From Vibrio palustris (lineage in GTDB: Bacteria; Pseudomonadota; Gammaproteobacteria; Enterobacterales; Vibrionaceae): DNA of 64,000 nucleotides. The stretch is taken from positions 2,046,001-2,110,000 of the forward strand of contig NZ_AP024887.1 in NCBI RefSeq assembly GCF_024346995.1. Reading direction: 5' to 3'. A program made the position numbers and the translations under genes. How positions within the stretch are numbered: the stretch's first letter is position 1; the number at the start of each line of letters is the position of its first letter. Below are positions 51,146 to 62,048 of this stretch, one piece after another. The notes beneath the pieces were generated by a model. The model was given only the letters and a program-made list of their open reading frames with translations, searched no databases and was not told the DNA's origin.

Positions 51146-52678
51146 TTAATGCTGAGGACGCATTGCTGGGAACAAAATAACATCACGAATTGTATGAGAA
51201 TTGGTAAATAACATCGCCAGACGATCAATACCAATACCTTGTCCTGCCGTTGGCGGTAAGCCATGCTCTAAAGCGGTAATATAGTCAGCGTCATAGAACA
51301 TCGCCTCATCATCTCCCGCGTCTTTAGCGGCCACTTGCGCTTTAAAACGTGCGTCTTGATCTTCTGCATCATTCAATTCTGAGAAACCATTAGCGACTTC
51401 ACGCCCACCAATGAAAAATTCAAAACGATCAGTGAAGAATGGATTATCGTCGCTACGGCGTGCCAATGGGGAAATATCAGCTGGGTAACCTGTGATGAAA
51501 GTCGGCTGGATTAATTGAGGCTCAGCGGTTTCACCGAAAATCTCTTCTAGCAATTGACCACACGTCCAGAATGATTCAACTTCAACACCAACGGATTTCG
51601 CAATACTGACCATAGTGTCACGGTCTTGTACTTTGTCGTTATCGAGCGCTTGAATATCCACATGTTCTGGGTTGTATTGCTTAATAGCATCTAACATGCT
51701 CAAACGTGCATATGTGCCACCAAACTCAACAACTTCGTCACCATATTGTACTGATGTAGAACCCAATACACTTTGCGCTGCATGGCTGAGCATCTCTTCA
51801 GTTAAGTTCATCAGATCTTTATAATCCGCGTAAGCCTGATAGAACTCCATCATAGTAAATTCTGGATTATGACGAACCGATAAACCCTCATTACGGAAGT
51901 TACGGTTGATTTCAAACACCCGGTCAAAGCCGCCAACAACCAAACGCTTCAAGTACAACTCAGGCGCAACACGCAGATACATTTCAATATCTAATGCGTT
52001 ATGATGAGTAATAAATGGACGCGCCGTTGCACCGCCAGGAATGGCGTGCATCATTGGCGTTTCAACTTCTAAGTAGCCATGTGATGACATAAATTGACGG
52101 ATAGCGCTGACCAACTTAGAACGGATAATAAACGCTTGGCGAGAATCATCATTCACTATAAGATCAACGTAACGCTGGCGGTAACGCATTTCTTGGTCAG
52201 TTAGACCATGAAACTTTTCAGGTAATGGGCGTAATGCTTTGGTTAACAGTTCATATTCAGTCATATGAACATAAAGATCACCACGACCAGATTTATCTAG
52301 CGTACCTTTCACACCGATGATGTCGCCAATATCCAAGCCTTGATATTTTTCTTTCAATTCTTTTTGCACATCTTTTGATGCGTAAGCTTGAATACGACCT
52401 GTGGTTTCTTGTAATACGATGAATGGACCACGTTTTGCCATGACTCGCCCTGCAATCGCAACGACATGGTTTAACTCTGCTAGCTCTTCTTTGGTTTTTT
52501 CACCGAATTCTTTTTGAAGATCACCGGCAAGGCTGTCGCGACGAAAGTCATTTGGGTGGCCGTTCGCCTTAGAATCCTTACGGATGTGCTCTAGCTTACT
52601 GCGACGTTCTGCAATCAGTTTGTTTTCTTCTTGCGCGAGTTGAGCTTCGCTCTTTTCGTTATGAACAGCATCAGTCAT
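51146..52678 (-). CDS. lysS: Lysyl-tRNA synthetase (class II)
   Basis: 510 residues. N-terminal OB-fold anticodon domain (about 65-150), then class II core with motif 2 [20 protein letters not shown] and motif 3 [11 protein letters not shown]. Follows prfB by 34 bp in the conserved prfB-lysS order. Confidence 0.97.
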   Translation of the reverse strand: MTDAVHNEKSEAQLAQEENKLIAERRSKLEHIRKDSKANGHPNDFRRDSLAGDLQKEFGEKTKEELAELNHVVAIAGRVMAKRGPFIVLQETTGRIQAYASKDVQKELKEKYQGLDIGDIIGVKGTLDKSGRGDLYVHMTEYELLTKALRPLPEKFHGLTDQEMRYRQRYVDLIVNDDSRQAFIIRSKLVSAIRQFMSSHGYLEVETPMMHAIPGGATARPFITHHNALDIEMYLRVAPELYLKRLVVGGFDRVFEINRNFRNEGLSVRHNPEFTMMEFYQAYADYKDLMNLTEEMLSHAAQSVLGSTSVQYGDEVVEFGGTYARLSMLDAIKQYNPEHVDIQALDNDKVQDRDTMVSIAKSVGVEVESFWTCGQLLEEIFGETAEPQLIQPTFITGYPADISPLARRSDDNPFFTDRFEFFIGGREVANGFSELNDAEDQDARFKAQVAAKDAGDDEAMFYDADYITALEHGLPPTAGQGIGIDRLAMLFTNSHTIRDVILFPAMRPQH

Positions 52679-52712
52679 TTTGCATGTACCCTGTTATTTG
52701 TCGGTAAAAAGT

Positions 52713-53811
52713 TTAAAGGCCAGATTTAAGGCTAGCTTCAATAAATTTATCTAAATCACCATCGAGAACCGCTTGTGTATTACGGTTTTCAACACCTGTA
52801 CGAAGATCTTTAATACGCGAGTCATCAAGTACGTATGAACGGATTTGACTGCCCCAGCCGATATCTGATTTTGCATCTTCATTTGCTTGTTTTTCAGCAT
52901 TTTGTTTCTGCATTTCGTATTCAAACAATTTCGCACGCAACTGTTTCATCGCTTGGTCTTTGTTTTTATGTTGTGAACGATCATTTTGACACTGTACCAC
53001 AAGGTTGGTTGGTAAGTGGGTTATACGAACAGCCGATTCAGTCGTGTTAACGTGCTGACCACCTGCACCAGAAGCGCGGTATACATCAATACGTAAGTCT
53101 GCTGGATTAATATCGATTTCAATATTGTCATCAATCTCAGGATAAACAAATGCAGAAGCAAACGAGGTATGACGACGACCGCCTGAATCGAACGGAGATT
53201 TACGGACTAAACGGTGAACTCCCGTTTCTGTACGTAACCAACCGTAAGTATATTCACCAGAAATACGCACTGTTGCCGATTTCAAGCCAGCCACTTCACC
53301 TGCTGAAACCTCAATCACTTCAGCTTTGAAACCTTTCGCTTCAGCCCAGCGTAAATACATACGCAGCAACATTGAGGTCCAGTCTTGGGCTTCGGTTCCG
53401 CCAGAGCCCGATTGAAGATCAATATAGCAATCGGCTTCATCTTGCTCACCAGAGAACATACGACGAAATTCAAGTTTTTCTAATTGTGCTTCTAAAACCG
53501 CTAATTCTGGTTCAATCTCATCGAAAGTTTCTTGATCTTCAGCTTCAACTGCCAGTTCTAGCAGCCCTTCAACATCATCAACCCCTTGATCAAGTTGAAC
53601 TATCGTATTCACGATCGCTTCCAATGCTGAACGCTCTTTGCCTAACGCTTGTGCTCGCTTAGGTTCGTTCCATACATCGGGTTGCTCTAATTCTGCATTG
53701 ACTTCTTCTAGACGCTCTTTCTTCGCATCATAGTCAAAGGTACCCCCTCAGGATATTTGTGCGCTCTGACACATCCTGAAGACGAGTTTTAATTGGATTG
53801 ATTTCAAACAT
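52713..53811 (-). CDS. prfB: Peptide chain release factor 2 with programmed +1 frameshift
   Basis: Full gene starts at ATG 53811 ([11 protein letters not shown]...). After 25 codons an in-frame TGA (53734-53736) is met at AGG-GGG-TAC-CTT-TGA-C; the AGGGGG acts as an internal Shine-Dalgarno and ribosomes shift +1 at CTT-T to continue for 340 more codons, total 365 as in E. coli. The open frame that begins at 53624 is only part of the second segment. SPF (KSPFDSGG) reads UGA/UAA, and GGQ sits in RASGAGGQ with Ala at the position where E. coli K-12 has Thr246. RF2 controls its own level by this shift. Confidence 0.97.
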
Positions 53812-54000
53812 ATTAATTTAGTACTTATGAATAGAATTTAACCGGAGAATTCTACTGAAAAACCGCGTCAGAATACAGGAAAAAATCACAGTAATTCGTT
53901 GCTCTCAGCGTAAACGCCACTTTTTGATAAGCAGCAAAACGTGTTTCATTGACACGCTAAACGGTGTTTTTATTGCAAGCATAATAAACGAGTCAACGCA

Positions 54001-54030
54001 AAAAAAGGCAGTGAAAACTCACTGCCTTTC
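54001..54030 (-). terminator. Intrinsic terminator of brnQ
   Basis: On the minus strand AAAGGCAGTGAG-TTTT-CACTGCCTTT followed by a T-run, about 30 bases after the brnQ stop. Confidence 0.9.
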
Positions 54031-54061
54031 GTTATGACATCATCTTAATTAGGATTCGGTG

Positions 54062-55372
54062 CTACAGCGTCGTATTTGTGTTCTGTGTATCAGATTTCCC
54101 CACAAAGAACATGCCGATTAAAACAACACAAGAAGGACTTAACCATCCTAACCCTTTATCAAATAATGGTAAAAAGCTTAACCATGAAACATCCAGTCCT
54201 GATACTTTGGCTGCATCAAACAACGCAAAAATAAACGCGACGGATAAAACTGCACGATAGGCTAAAACCGGGTTTGGTAAATAACGACGAATAAATGCTA
54301 GCGCAACCAATGCTATCGCGACAGGGTATAAAGCAAACAACACTGGAATCGAAATCGAGATCAATTGATTCAAGCCAACGTTTGCCACCAAGGCACACGT
54401 CACGCCAGTGATCACTACCCACTGATGATAAGACAAGCGACTGATACCACTGAAATATTCAGAAACAGCAGAAAGTAATCCAATCGCGGTCGTCAAGCAC
54501 GCCAAAGTCACAATGATCGATAGCACAACCTGACCATATCCACCAAACAACGCTTGTGTGTATAGGCTTAATATATCACCGCCGTTAGCAGCTCCACTTG
54601 CAATACTTGAGCTTGTTGCGCCTAGATAAAATAATGAAATATAAACAAACGCTAGGCCCGCAGCCGCAATAAATGCTGCACTGATCAAGTACTTAGTAGT
54701 GGCTTTCTTATCAGTAATACCTTTACTGCGTAGTCCTTCAACAACCAAAATGCCAAACATTAACGATGCGAACGTATCCATCGTGTTATAGCCTTCAAAA
54801 AAACCCGTAGTAAAAGGCGCTACCGCATATTGCTTCTGTGCGGCCATTAACCCACCTTGAGGATCAATAAATACCGCAACCGCTAATATGGCTAAACAAA
54901 TAAACAATACTGGTGTCAGTAGCTTACCAATCATATCGATGAGTTTGCCCTGCGACCATGCAAAAAACATCGCGACCGCAAAAAATACCACAGAGTAAAT
55001 CGCAAGCGACGATACACCTGGATTATTTAGCAAAGGTTTTACGCCCATCTCATAAGCGACTAACCCTGTTCTTGGTGCCGCAAAAGCAGGGCCAATGATA
55101 ATAAACATAAGGCTAGCAATAACGGTTGATACTTTCACCGGAAGATCTTTGGTTAAGTGTCCCCAACTACCACCAGCAATCGCAACGGCAATAATCCCCG
55201 CTAACGGTAAACCGACGGCTGTCGCCAAGAATCCACTCATGGCAGGCAACAAATTATGCCCCGCTAACTGTCCAGCTTGTGGTGGAAAAATAATATTACC
55301 TGCGCCCAAAAAGAACGCAAAAAGCATAAAGCCTATAGCAATAATATCTGTTAATTTTAAACGCTGATTCAC
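54062..55372 (-). CDS. brnQ: Branched-chain amino acid transporter BrnQ (LIVCS family)
   Basis: 436 residues with about 12 membrane segments; ADFIAIGFMLFAFFLGAGNIIFPP-like N-terminus and the Gly-rich loops typical of LIVCS Na+ (or H+)-coupled Leu/Ile/Val carriers. Located in the inner membrane. Single-gene unit. Confidence 0.92.
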   Translation of the reverse strand: MNQRLKLTDIIAIGFMLFAFFLGAGNIIFPPQAGQLAGHNLLPAMSGFLATAVGLPLAGIIAVAIAGGSWGHLTKDLPVKVSTVIASLMFIIIGPAFAAPRTGLVAYEMGVKPLLNNPGVSSLAIYSVVFFAVAMFFAWSQGKLIDMIGKLLTPVLFICLAILAVAVFIDPQGGLMAAQKQYAVAPFTTGFFEGYNTMDTFASLMFGILVVEGLRSKGITDKKATTKYLISAAFIAAAGLAFVYISLFYLGATSSSIASGAANGGDILSLYTQALFGGYGQVVLSIIVTLACLTTAIGLLSAVSEYFSGISRLSYHQWVVITGVTCALVANVGLNQLISISIPVLFALYPVAIALVALAFIRRYLPNPVLAYRAVLSVAFIFALFDAAKVSGLDVSWLSFLPLFDKGLGWLSPSCVVLIGMFFVGKSDTQNTNTTL

Positions 55373-55684
55373 AGATAATCCTTAATTATTTATTGATTTG
55401 ATATTGTGTTTGGTGGGTTGGGTCGATACATTCTCCCAATCTGGCGCGAATAATGAAGAATTCATGCACAATTAGCAACACCTAGGCAATAAACACTATA
55501 TTAACCCAGACAACAAACAAAAAGGCAGTTAAAAACACTATATTAAACCTAAATTATCAGCATAAAAAACTAAAACAATTCTATATCACATTCAAAACAA
55601 TCAGAATAATCACCCAACCAAGTCAATAAAGTCAGATAATTTATCTTAAAATTATCTTTAGGATAATATAAACAGTTGCATATC
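55373..55684. other. Divergent brnQ / trmN6 upstream region
   Basis: 312 bp, very A/T rich, no gene. It holds a direct repeat AAACACTATATTAA at 55491-55504 and 55533-55546, start-to-start 42 bp (about four helical turns), which could be an operator pair or duplicated -10 region for brnQ. Confidence 0.45.
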
Positions 55685-56392
55685 ATGAATGAAAAAATCT
55701 TTAAATTTAAGCAGTTTAGTTTATTAACACCACCAGATATTGGCATGCCCATTAGCACGGATGGCGTGTTACTTGGGGCGTGGGCATTAAAAGAACCACA
55801 ATCGTGCATATTAGATATTGGTACTGGCAGCGGCTTGCTCGCATTAATGTGTGCTCAAAGACACCCTGATGCGTCCATTGAAGCCGTTGAATTGGATCTC
55901 AAGGCATTTCACTGTGCATCACATAACTTTAATCAATCGCCTTGGTCAAAACGATTACACATACACTTAGACAATATATTAACCTTTGAAAATCAAAATA
56001 CATTTTCAGGGATTATATGTAATCCACCTTATTTTAATACCGGCCCCTCCTCTGAGAAGATCTCACGGGCGCAAGCACGACATACCGCCAGCCTTTCCCA
56101 CTCGGCTTTGCTTGCCAAGTGCGAGCAAGTTTTAGATTTACGCGGTTACGCGGCTTTCATCCTGCCAATCGTTGAAGGTGAACAGTTTATGCAAGAAGCG
56201 GTGCAAACTGGCTGGTTTATAAAACGCTGTTGCCGAGTGGCGTCTACCGAGACAAAAAATCATTCTCGCATCATGTTAGAACTGACTCGAGAACCGGTAG
56301 AAACACAACTAGAACAATTAGTTATAAGAAAAAAAGGCTCTTATTCTCAATGCTTTACAGCATTAACAAGGGATTTTTATCTTAAGATGTAG
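55685..56392 (+). CDS. trmN6: tRNA1(Val) (adenine(37)-N6)-methyltransferase TrmN6 (YfiC)
   Basis: 235 residues from ATG 55685; a TTG three codons earlier is also open. Motifs: ILDIGTGSGLLALMCAQ (SAM binding), EAVELD, and the catalytic NPPY in GIICNPPYF. It methylates A37 of tRNA-Val(UAC). Adjacent to srmB, as yfiC is in E. coli, but here both run the same way. Confidence 0.92.
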   Translation: MNEKIFKFKQFSLLTPPDIGMPISTDGVLLGAWALKEPQSCILDIGTGSGLLALMCAQRHPDASIEAVELDLKAFHCASHNFNQSPWSKRLHIHLDNILTFENQNTFSGIICNPPYFNTGPSSEKISRAQARHTASLSHSALLAKCEQVLDLRGYAAFILPIVEGEQFMQEAVQTGWFIKRCCRVASTETKNHSRIMLELTREPVETQLEQLVIRKKGSYSQCFTALTRDFYLKM

Positions 56393-56478
56393 AAATTAAG
56401 ATGTGATCTGAGGCAGAATCCCCCTATAATGTGCGACTTATTTTTACTGGGCATTCCATACCCTGCGGAGACGACACT

Positions 56479-57714
56479 GTGATCAAAACCTTTGCTGACC
56501 TAGAACTGGACTCAAACATTGTTGAAGCAATCGAAGAAATGGGCTTTTCTCGCCCAACTCAAATTCAAGCTGAAGCAATCCCCCAAGCCTTGGATGGTAA
56601 AGATGTCTTAGCATCGGCGCCAACAGGAACAGGAAAAACGGCGGCCTTCGTTATTCCTGCACTGCAATATCTACAGGACTTCCCACGCCGTAAGCCAGGA
56701 CCAGCACGAGTGTTGATCTTAACGCCAACCCGCGAATTGGCGATGCAAATTACCGAACAAGCTAAAGCCCTAGCGAAAAATACGGACTTTAAAATTTTCA
56801 CCATTACAGGTGGTGTTCAATACCAAGAACACGCCGATCTTTTAGCACACACGCAAGATATCGTGGTTGCGACTCCTGGGCGTCTTCTTGAGTACATCAA
56901 GGCTGAGCGTTTTGACTGCCGCGCGATCGAATGGCTCGTACTAGATGAAGCCGATCGCATGCTAGATATGGGCTTTGCCCCGGCTGTCGATCGCTTATCT
57001 AATGAATGTCGCTGGCGTAAGCAAACGCTCTTATTTTCTGCCACGTTAGAAGGGAAAGGCGTTGAAGGATTCACAGAAGATCTGCTCAGCGATCCTGCGA
57101 CGATTGATGCCGATCCATCTCGTCGTGAACGTAAAAAGATTTCTCAGTGGTATCATCGCGCTGACAACATGCCACACAAATTAGCGTTACTAAAGCATAT
57201 CCTCATCAATCAAGCGGAACGCACCATCATTTTCCTCAAAACACGCGAGCGCCTTGCTGAATTACGTGCGGAAATGGATAAAGCGGAAATCGCGTGTGCA
57301 TGGATCCAAGGTGAAATGCCGCAAGATCGTCGTAATAATGCGATCTCACGCTTTAGCAGTGGTGAAGTTAATGTATTATTAGCAACCGACGTCGCGGCCC
57401 GCGGCCTTGATGTGCCAGATATCAGTCACGTGATTAACTTTGATATGCCACGTACTGCTGACATCTACTTACACCGTATTGGGCGTACCGCTCGCGCAGG
57501 TAAAAAAGGCAATGCTATTTCATTAGTTGAAGCGCACGATCAACCAATGGTTGAAAGGGTCGCTCGCTATATTCAAGAAGATATCAAAGAACGTTTTATT
57601 AAAGACATGCGCCCAACGCATAAAAAATCAGTCTTTAAGAAGAAAAAGAAAAAAGATCCAGCGAAAGCAAAAACCAAAGCAAAGCCAAAAAAGAAAACCG
57701 CTAAAAAGAAGTAA
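56479..57714 (+). CDS. srmB: DEAD-box RNA helicase SrmB
   Basis: 411 residues from GTG 56479 (V/M-IKTFADLELD), with GGAG upstream; the 16-residue extension lacks homology. Q-motif FSRPTQIQ, APTGTGKTAAF (I), PTRELA (Ia), VLDEADRM (II), SAT (III), HRIGRTARAG (VI), then a Lys-rich tail. SrmB helps early 50S assembly. Wording RWRKQTLLFSATLEG matches SrmB rather than RhlE or CsdA. Confidence 0.94.
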   Translation: MIKTFADLELDSNIVEAIEEMGFSRPTQIQAEAIPQALDGKDVLASAPTGTGKTAAFVIPALQYLQDFPRRKPGPARVLILTPTRELAMQITEQAKALAKNTDFKIFTITGGVQYQEHADLLAHTQDIVVATPGRLLEYIKAERFDCRAIEWLVLDEADRMLDMGFAPAVDRLSNECRWRKQTLLFSATLEGKGVEGFTEDLLSDPATIDADPSRRERKKISQWYHRADNMPHKLALLKHILINQAERTIIFLKTRERLAELRAEMDKAEIACAWIQGEMPQDRRNNAISRFSSGEVNVLLATDVAARGLDVPDISHVINFDMPRTADIYLHRIGRTARAGKKGNAISLVEAHDQPMVERVARYIQEDIKERFIKDMRPTHKKSVFKKKKKKDPAKAKTKAKPKKKTAKKK

Positions 57715-57743
57715 TTTATCAATCACCATCACTTCATTAGTAA

Positions 57744-57775
57744 TAAAAAAACCGCTGAATTTTCAGCGGTTTTTT
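57744..57775. terminator. Bidirectional terminator between srmB and prfC
   Basis: AAACCGCTGAA-TT-TTCAGCGGTTT flanked by A-run and T-run, between convergent genes. Confidence 0.93.
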
Positions 57776-57791
57776 GCTTCTATCGTCGAGA

Positions 57792-59381
57792 TTAATGTTC
57801 GCGAGTTGCCCGGAAATCAACGTCAGGAAAACGCTCTTTCGCTAAGTTTAAATTCACCATAGTCGGGGCAATATAGCTAAGATTATTACTCCCATCTAAT
57901 GCTAAATGACTTTGGTTTTTACGTTGGAATTCATCCAGCTTTTTCTCGTCGTCACATTCAACCCAGCGCGCGGTAGCAACGTTAATCCCTTCATACATCG
58001 CATCGACATTGTATTCAGACTTTAAGCGAGCAACCACCACGTCAAACTGCAGCACACCCACCGCGCCAACAATTAAGTCATTGTTTTGTAATGGACGAAA
58101 TACCTGTACGGCGCCTTCTTCTGACAACTGTACTAACCCTTTGAGCAATTGTTTTTGCTTTAATGGGTCACGCAGGCGAATACGACGGAACAGTTCCGGT
58201 GCAAAGTTAGGAATGCCAGCAAATTTATGGTTCTCACCTTGAGTGAAAGTATCACCAATCTGGATGGTTCCGTGGTTATGCAGCCCGATGATATCCCCTG
58301 CAATCGCTTCATCCGCTCGAGCACGATCCCCTGCCATGAACGTTACAGCATCGGAAATACTGACTTGCTTACCGGTACGAACATGGGTCATTTTCATACC
58401 TTGTTTATACGTACCAGAAACAATACGCATAAAGGCAATACGGTCGCGGTGTCTTGGATCCATGTTTGCTTGAATCTTGAATACAAAACCACTGAACTTA
58501 TCTTCTGTCGCTTCAACTTGACGCTCGTTTGTTTCACGAGGTTGAGGCGCTGGCGCCCACTCTGTCAAGCCATCAAGCATATGATCGACACCAAAGTTGC
58601 CTAATGCCGTACCAAAGAAGACAGGAGTCAATTCACCAGATAAAAATAACTCTTCATCAAATTCATTCGATGCCCCCATCACCAGTTCAAGTTCTTCACG
58701 CAGTTGCATCGCAAGCTCTTCGCCTACTGCATTATCTAGTTCTGGATTATCAAGACCTTTCACAATGCGTTCGTCTTGAATGGTATGACCATGTCCTGTT
58801 GAGTATAAAATCGCTTCATCACGATGAATGTGATATACCCCTTTGAACTCTTTACCACAGCCTATCGGCCATGATACTGGTGCGCACATCATACCCAGCT
58901 CTGTTTCAACTTCGTCTAGAAGCTCCATTGGATCACGAATATCACGATCAAGTTTGTTCATGAACGTGATGATTGGTGTATCGCGTAAGCGCGTTACTTC
59001 CATTAATTTACGGGTACGATCTTCGACACCTTTTGCAGCATCGATCACCATTAAACAAGAGTCGACAGCCGTTAGTGTACGATACGTATCTTCAGAAAAG
59101 TCTTCGTGTCCTGGAGTATCTAATAGATTTACAAGGCAATCATGATAAGGAAATTGCATCACTGATGTCGTTACCGAGATACCACGCTCTTTTTCCATAT
59201 CCATCCAATCGGATTTAGCATGGTTACTCGAACCACGACCTTTTACTGATCCAGCAGTTTGAATGGCGTGTCCGAATAACAGGACTTTTTCAGTAATCGT
59301 TGTTTTACCCGCATCCGGGTGGGAGATGATCGCGAAAGTACGGCGCTTGGCGACTTCGCTAACTAATACACTGTTCGACAT
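57792..59381 (-). CDS. prfC: Peptide chain release factor 3
   Basis: 529 residues, a translational GTPase: [13 protein letters not shown] (G1), DTPGHEDF (G3), MNKLDRD (G4). RF3 recycles RF1/RF2 off the ribosome after termination, so it pairs functionally with prfB found nearby. Length as in E. coli. Confidence 0.97.
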   Translation of the reverse strand: MSNSVLVSEVAKRRTFAIISHPDAGKTTITEKVLLFGHAIQTAGSVKGRGSSNHAKSDWMDMEKERGISVTTSVMQFPYHDCLVNLLDTPGHEDFSEDTYRTLTAVDSCLMVIDAAKGVEDRTRKLMEVTRLRDTPIITFMNKLDRDIRDPMELLDEVETELGMMCAPVSWPIGCGKEFKGVYHIHRDEAILYSTGHGHTIQDERIVKGLDNPELDNAVGEELAMQLREELELVMGASNEFDEELFLSGELTPVFFGTALGNFGVDHMLDGLTEWAPAPQPRETNERQVEATEDKFSGFVFKIQANMDPRHRDRIAFMRIVSGTYKQGMKMTHVRTGKQVSISDAVTFMAGDRARADEAIAGDIIGLHNHGTIQIGDTFTQGENHKFAGIPNFAPELFRRIRLRDPLKQKQLLKGLVQLSEEGAVQVFRPLQNNDLIVGAVGVLQFDVVVARLKSEYNVDAMYEGINVATARWVECDDEKKLDEFQRKNQSHLALDGSNNLSYIAPTMVNLNLAKERFPDVDFRATREH

Positions 59382-59578
59382 GTAAAACCAATCTTGTTTA
59401 TGACCTAAGCTGCCAAAGCACCCTAAGTATTCGGTTCGAATTTACCGCGTATTTTCCCCTATATTCGGCTTTTGAGCAACTGAAAGGCCTTTATCTAGTA
59501 AATAAAGTCCAAACTTTACAGCGAACTCTTGTTTATCATCTATAATTTTCTAGTGTCTGAATTAAACTAAAAAGGCTT

Positions 59579-61606
59579 ATGTCAAACATCAAAACTAGAC
59601 AGTCACTTGCTGCAAAACAAGCACTTACTGTATTTATCGTTTCCATGCTACTCGGTGTGGTTTTCAGCCTTAAGTACACAATTCTCGATCTGAATAACGA
59701 GAAAACACGTATTGCCGAACATTATCGTTTTACGCTCATGCAAAACTATAATACGGCTAGTCAAGCAGCTTACCGACTCAATCCAGTATTAGCTGAGCAG
59801 ATAGCGGCAAATTTGATGACTGACCCAGCAATTCAAAGAGTGAGTTTGAAAGATGACTTTGACGATATTTTATTCACTAAAGAACGTGAATCAGTTGATA
59901 ACTCTTATTTCAGCCAATGGTTAGCTAAATACATCACACCTGAATCATCCATCTTTTCTACGCCTTTACATCAACCTGGTTCTAAAACGATCGTTGGGCA
60001 ACTTAGTTTTAAAATTCACGCCAATAAAATAGCTGATAGCTTCATTGCCGATCACTGTAAGTTGCTTTTATTCGATTTATTTAGAACATGTTTATTGACG
60101 GTAATCTTGCTGGCATTTTTCTACGTCAAACTATCTAGACCAATCGTACAACTAACCCAGTGGGTACAAGAGCTACACAACACTAAAACACCACTTCCAG
60201 CGTCACTACTTAAAGGAAGTAATGAACTTAAAGCACTGGCGAATACCTTCTATTCCATGTGGGTTGAGCGTGAAGAGGCTGTCGAGCAGTTAAATCATTT
60301 GGCCTACTATGACTCGTTAACTCAATTAAATAACCGCAGCATGCTAATGAAGGTGCTGAACCAATCCATTGATACGAGCTTGAAAACAGGGACGAAATGT
60401 GCACTGCTTTACCTCAATTTAAATCGTTTCAAAACCATTAACGACTCTCTCGGTCATACTGTCGGTGACAAGCTTCTTATTGCGGTTGGTCAACGTATAG
60501 ACGAATGGGCACATTATAACTATACCGTGGCACGTATTGGTGGAGATGAATTTGCGGTACTACTGCCCGCTTATGATCAAACGAATGTGGATCATATCGT
60601 CAATGATTTATTAGGTGAGCTATCGCAACCTTATATGATCGATGCTCATCAATTATATTGCACCGCCAGTATTGGTATCTCGTTATTTCCCGATGAGACC
60701 GTGCATTGCAATATCGATGTATTGCGTCAGGCAGATACCGCATTATTTAGAGCCAAAAGCAGTCGGCAACCTTATCGGTTTTACTTACCTGAAATGCAAT
60801 CGCAAATTGCCGCATTTATGGATATTGAGAAAGGGTTGCATCATGCAGTAAAAAACCACCAATTGGAGCTTTACTATCAACCTCAGGTTAACAAGCACAA
60901 CCATATTATCGGCGTCGAAGCCCTGGTACGTTGGAACCATCCGACACGTGGCATGCTGCCACCTGGTATCTTCATGCCTGTAGCAGAAGAAACCGGACAA
61001 ATCATTGATATTGGTAACTGGATACTGACAACGGCATGCCATCAATATGCCCAGTGGCGCGATGATGGCGTATTACCCGAGCATTTTAAGCGGTTAGCCA
61101 TCAACATTAGTCCACTCCAGTTTGCACAAGAGTCCTTTGTTGAGTTGGTCAAAACAGCGTTAAGCGATGCCAATATTTCGGGAGAGAATATTGAACTAGA
61201 AATCACGGAAAATCTTCTGCTCGAAAATGTCGACGGTGCTCGTGACAAGATGAGTCAGCTCAAAGAGCATGGACTCTATTTTTCAATCGATGATTTTGGT
61301 ACGGGCTATTCCTCACTACGCTATTTGAAATATCTTGATATCAATGGACTAAAAATCGATCGCTCTTTCATTACTAACCTACATGAAAGCAATAGTTCAC
61401 AAGCTATTGTCGATACTATGATTATTATCGCACAAAGGCTTAACATTGACGTAATAGCTGAAGGTGTAGAAAACCAACATGAGTTAAACACCTTATTAAG
61501 TATGCAGTGTGAGCACTTCCAAGGGTACTTTTTTGATAAGCCTCTCCCTGAAGAAATGTTACGAGAACGATTTAGTCAAGTTAGCTATGCACCGACGTCT
61601 CAGTAG
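59579..61606 (+). CDS. GGDEF-EAL protein, probable c-di-GMP phosphodiesterase
   Basis: 675 residues. Two membrane helices (about 14-32 and 165-186) enclose a periplasmic domain; a HAMP-like linker, GGDEF domain (about 240-400) and EAL domain (about 415-665) follow. EAL residues look complete: EALVRW, NISPLQF, EITENLL, IDDFGTGYSS, LKIDRSF, AEGVEN, QGYFF. The GGDEF motif RIGGDEF is intact, but the metal-binding D of D-x-D-x-FK is Asn (NLNRFK) and no RxxD inhibitory site is seen. Net activity is therefore likely c-di-GMP breakdown. Confidence 0.88.
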   Translation: MSNIKTRQSLAAKQALTVFIVSMLLGVVFSLKYTILDLNNEKTRIAEHYRFTLMQNYNTASQAAYRLNPVLAEQIAANLMTDPAIQRVSLKDDFDDILFTKERESVDNSYFSQWLAKYITPESSIFSTPLHQPGSKTIVGQLSFKIHANKIADSFIADHCKLLLFDLFRTCLLTVILLAFFYVKLSRPIVQLTQWVQELHNTKTPLPASLLKGSNELKALANTFYSMWVEREEAVEQLNHLAYYDSLTQLNNRSMLMKVLNQSIDTSLKTGTKCALLYLNLNRFKTINDSLGHTVGDKLLIAVGQRIDEWAHYNYTVARIGGDEFAVLLPAYDQTNVDHIVNDLLGELSQPYMIDAHQLYCTASIGISLFPDETVHCNIDVLRQADTALFRAKSSRQPYRFYLPEMQSQIAAFMDIEKGLHHAVKNHQLELYYQPQVNKHNHIIGVEALVRWNHPTRGMLPPGIFMPVAEETGQIIDIGNWILTTACHQYAQWRDDGVLPEHFKRLAINISPLQFAQESFVELVKTALSDANISGENIELEITENLLLENVDGARDKMSQLKEHGLYFSIDDFGTGYSSLRYLKYLDINGLKIDRSFITNLHESNSSQAIVDTMIIIAQRLNIDVIAEGVENQHELNTLLSMQCEHFQGYFFDKPLPEEMLRERFSQVSYAPTSQ

Positions 61607-62048
61607 TCGATAAATCATAGGACATAATTACAGCCGCTTCCCTACCAGTTTCGGTAGGATAATAATTCTTGCGGCGACCTTGTTCTATGAAGCCAACTTT
61701 ACGGTATAAATGAATAGCGGCCACATTACTTTCCCTGACCTCTAGGAAAATAGTGCTTGCCTGCTGCTGAGCAGCATCAATCAACCCGTTTAGTAAGCGC
61801 CGACCAAGACCTTTACCTTGATAACTTGGCTCTATGGCAATATTCAGCAGCGATATTTCCCCGACCACATTTTGCGCGTAATAATATCCTACAACGTGAC
61901 CGTCAACCAAAAGCACTTGGTTACACTGCATCGGGCTCTGCCAAGCAAATATCGACATCATTTGCCAACAATGAGCATGTGATTTTTGCTCAATTTCCCA
62001 GATATCATCAATATATTCATCTTGAAAAGGTAATATCTGAATGTTCAT
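61581..62048 (-). CDS. rimI: Ribosomal protein S18 alanine N-acetyltransferase RimI
   Basis: 155 residues from ATG 62048; GNAT fold with YQGKGLGRRLL (acetyl-CoA loop) and the RESNVAAIHLYRKVGF C-terminal signature of RimI. Its start overlaps the holD stop, so the two are coupled (holD-rimI, as in E. coli). Its last 26 bases overlap the end of the GGDEF-EAL gene on the other strand. Confidence 0.92.
   Translation of the reverse strand: MNIQILPFQDEYIDDIWEIEQKSHAHCWQMMSIFAWQSPMQCNQVLLVDGHVVGYYYAQNVVGEISLLNIAIEPSYQGKGLGRRLLNGLIDAAQQQASTIFLEVRESNVAAIHLYRKVGFIEQGRRKNYYPTETGREAAVIMSYDLSTTETSVHS

Noticed and set aside
52713..53811. Broken prfB pseudogene by frameshift
   Set aside because: The shift site is the conserved programmed +1 site; joined length equals E. 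coli RF2.
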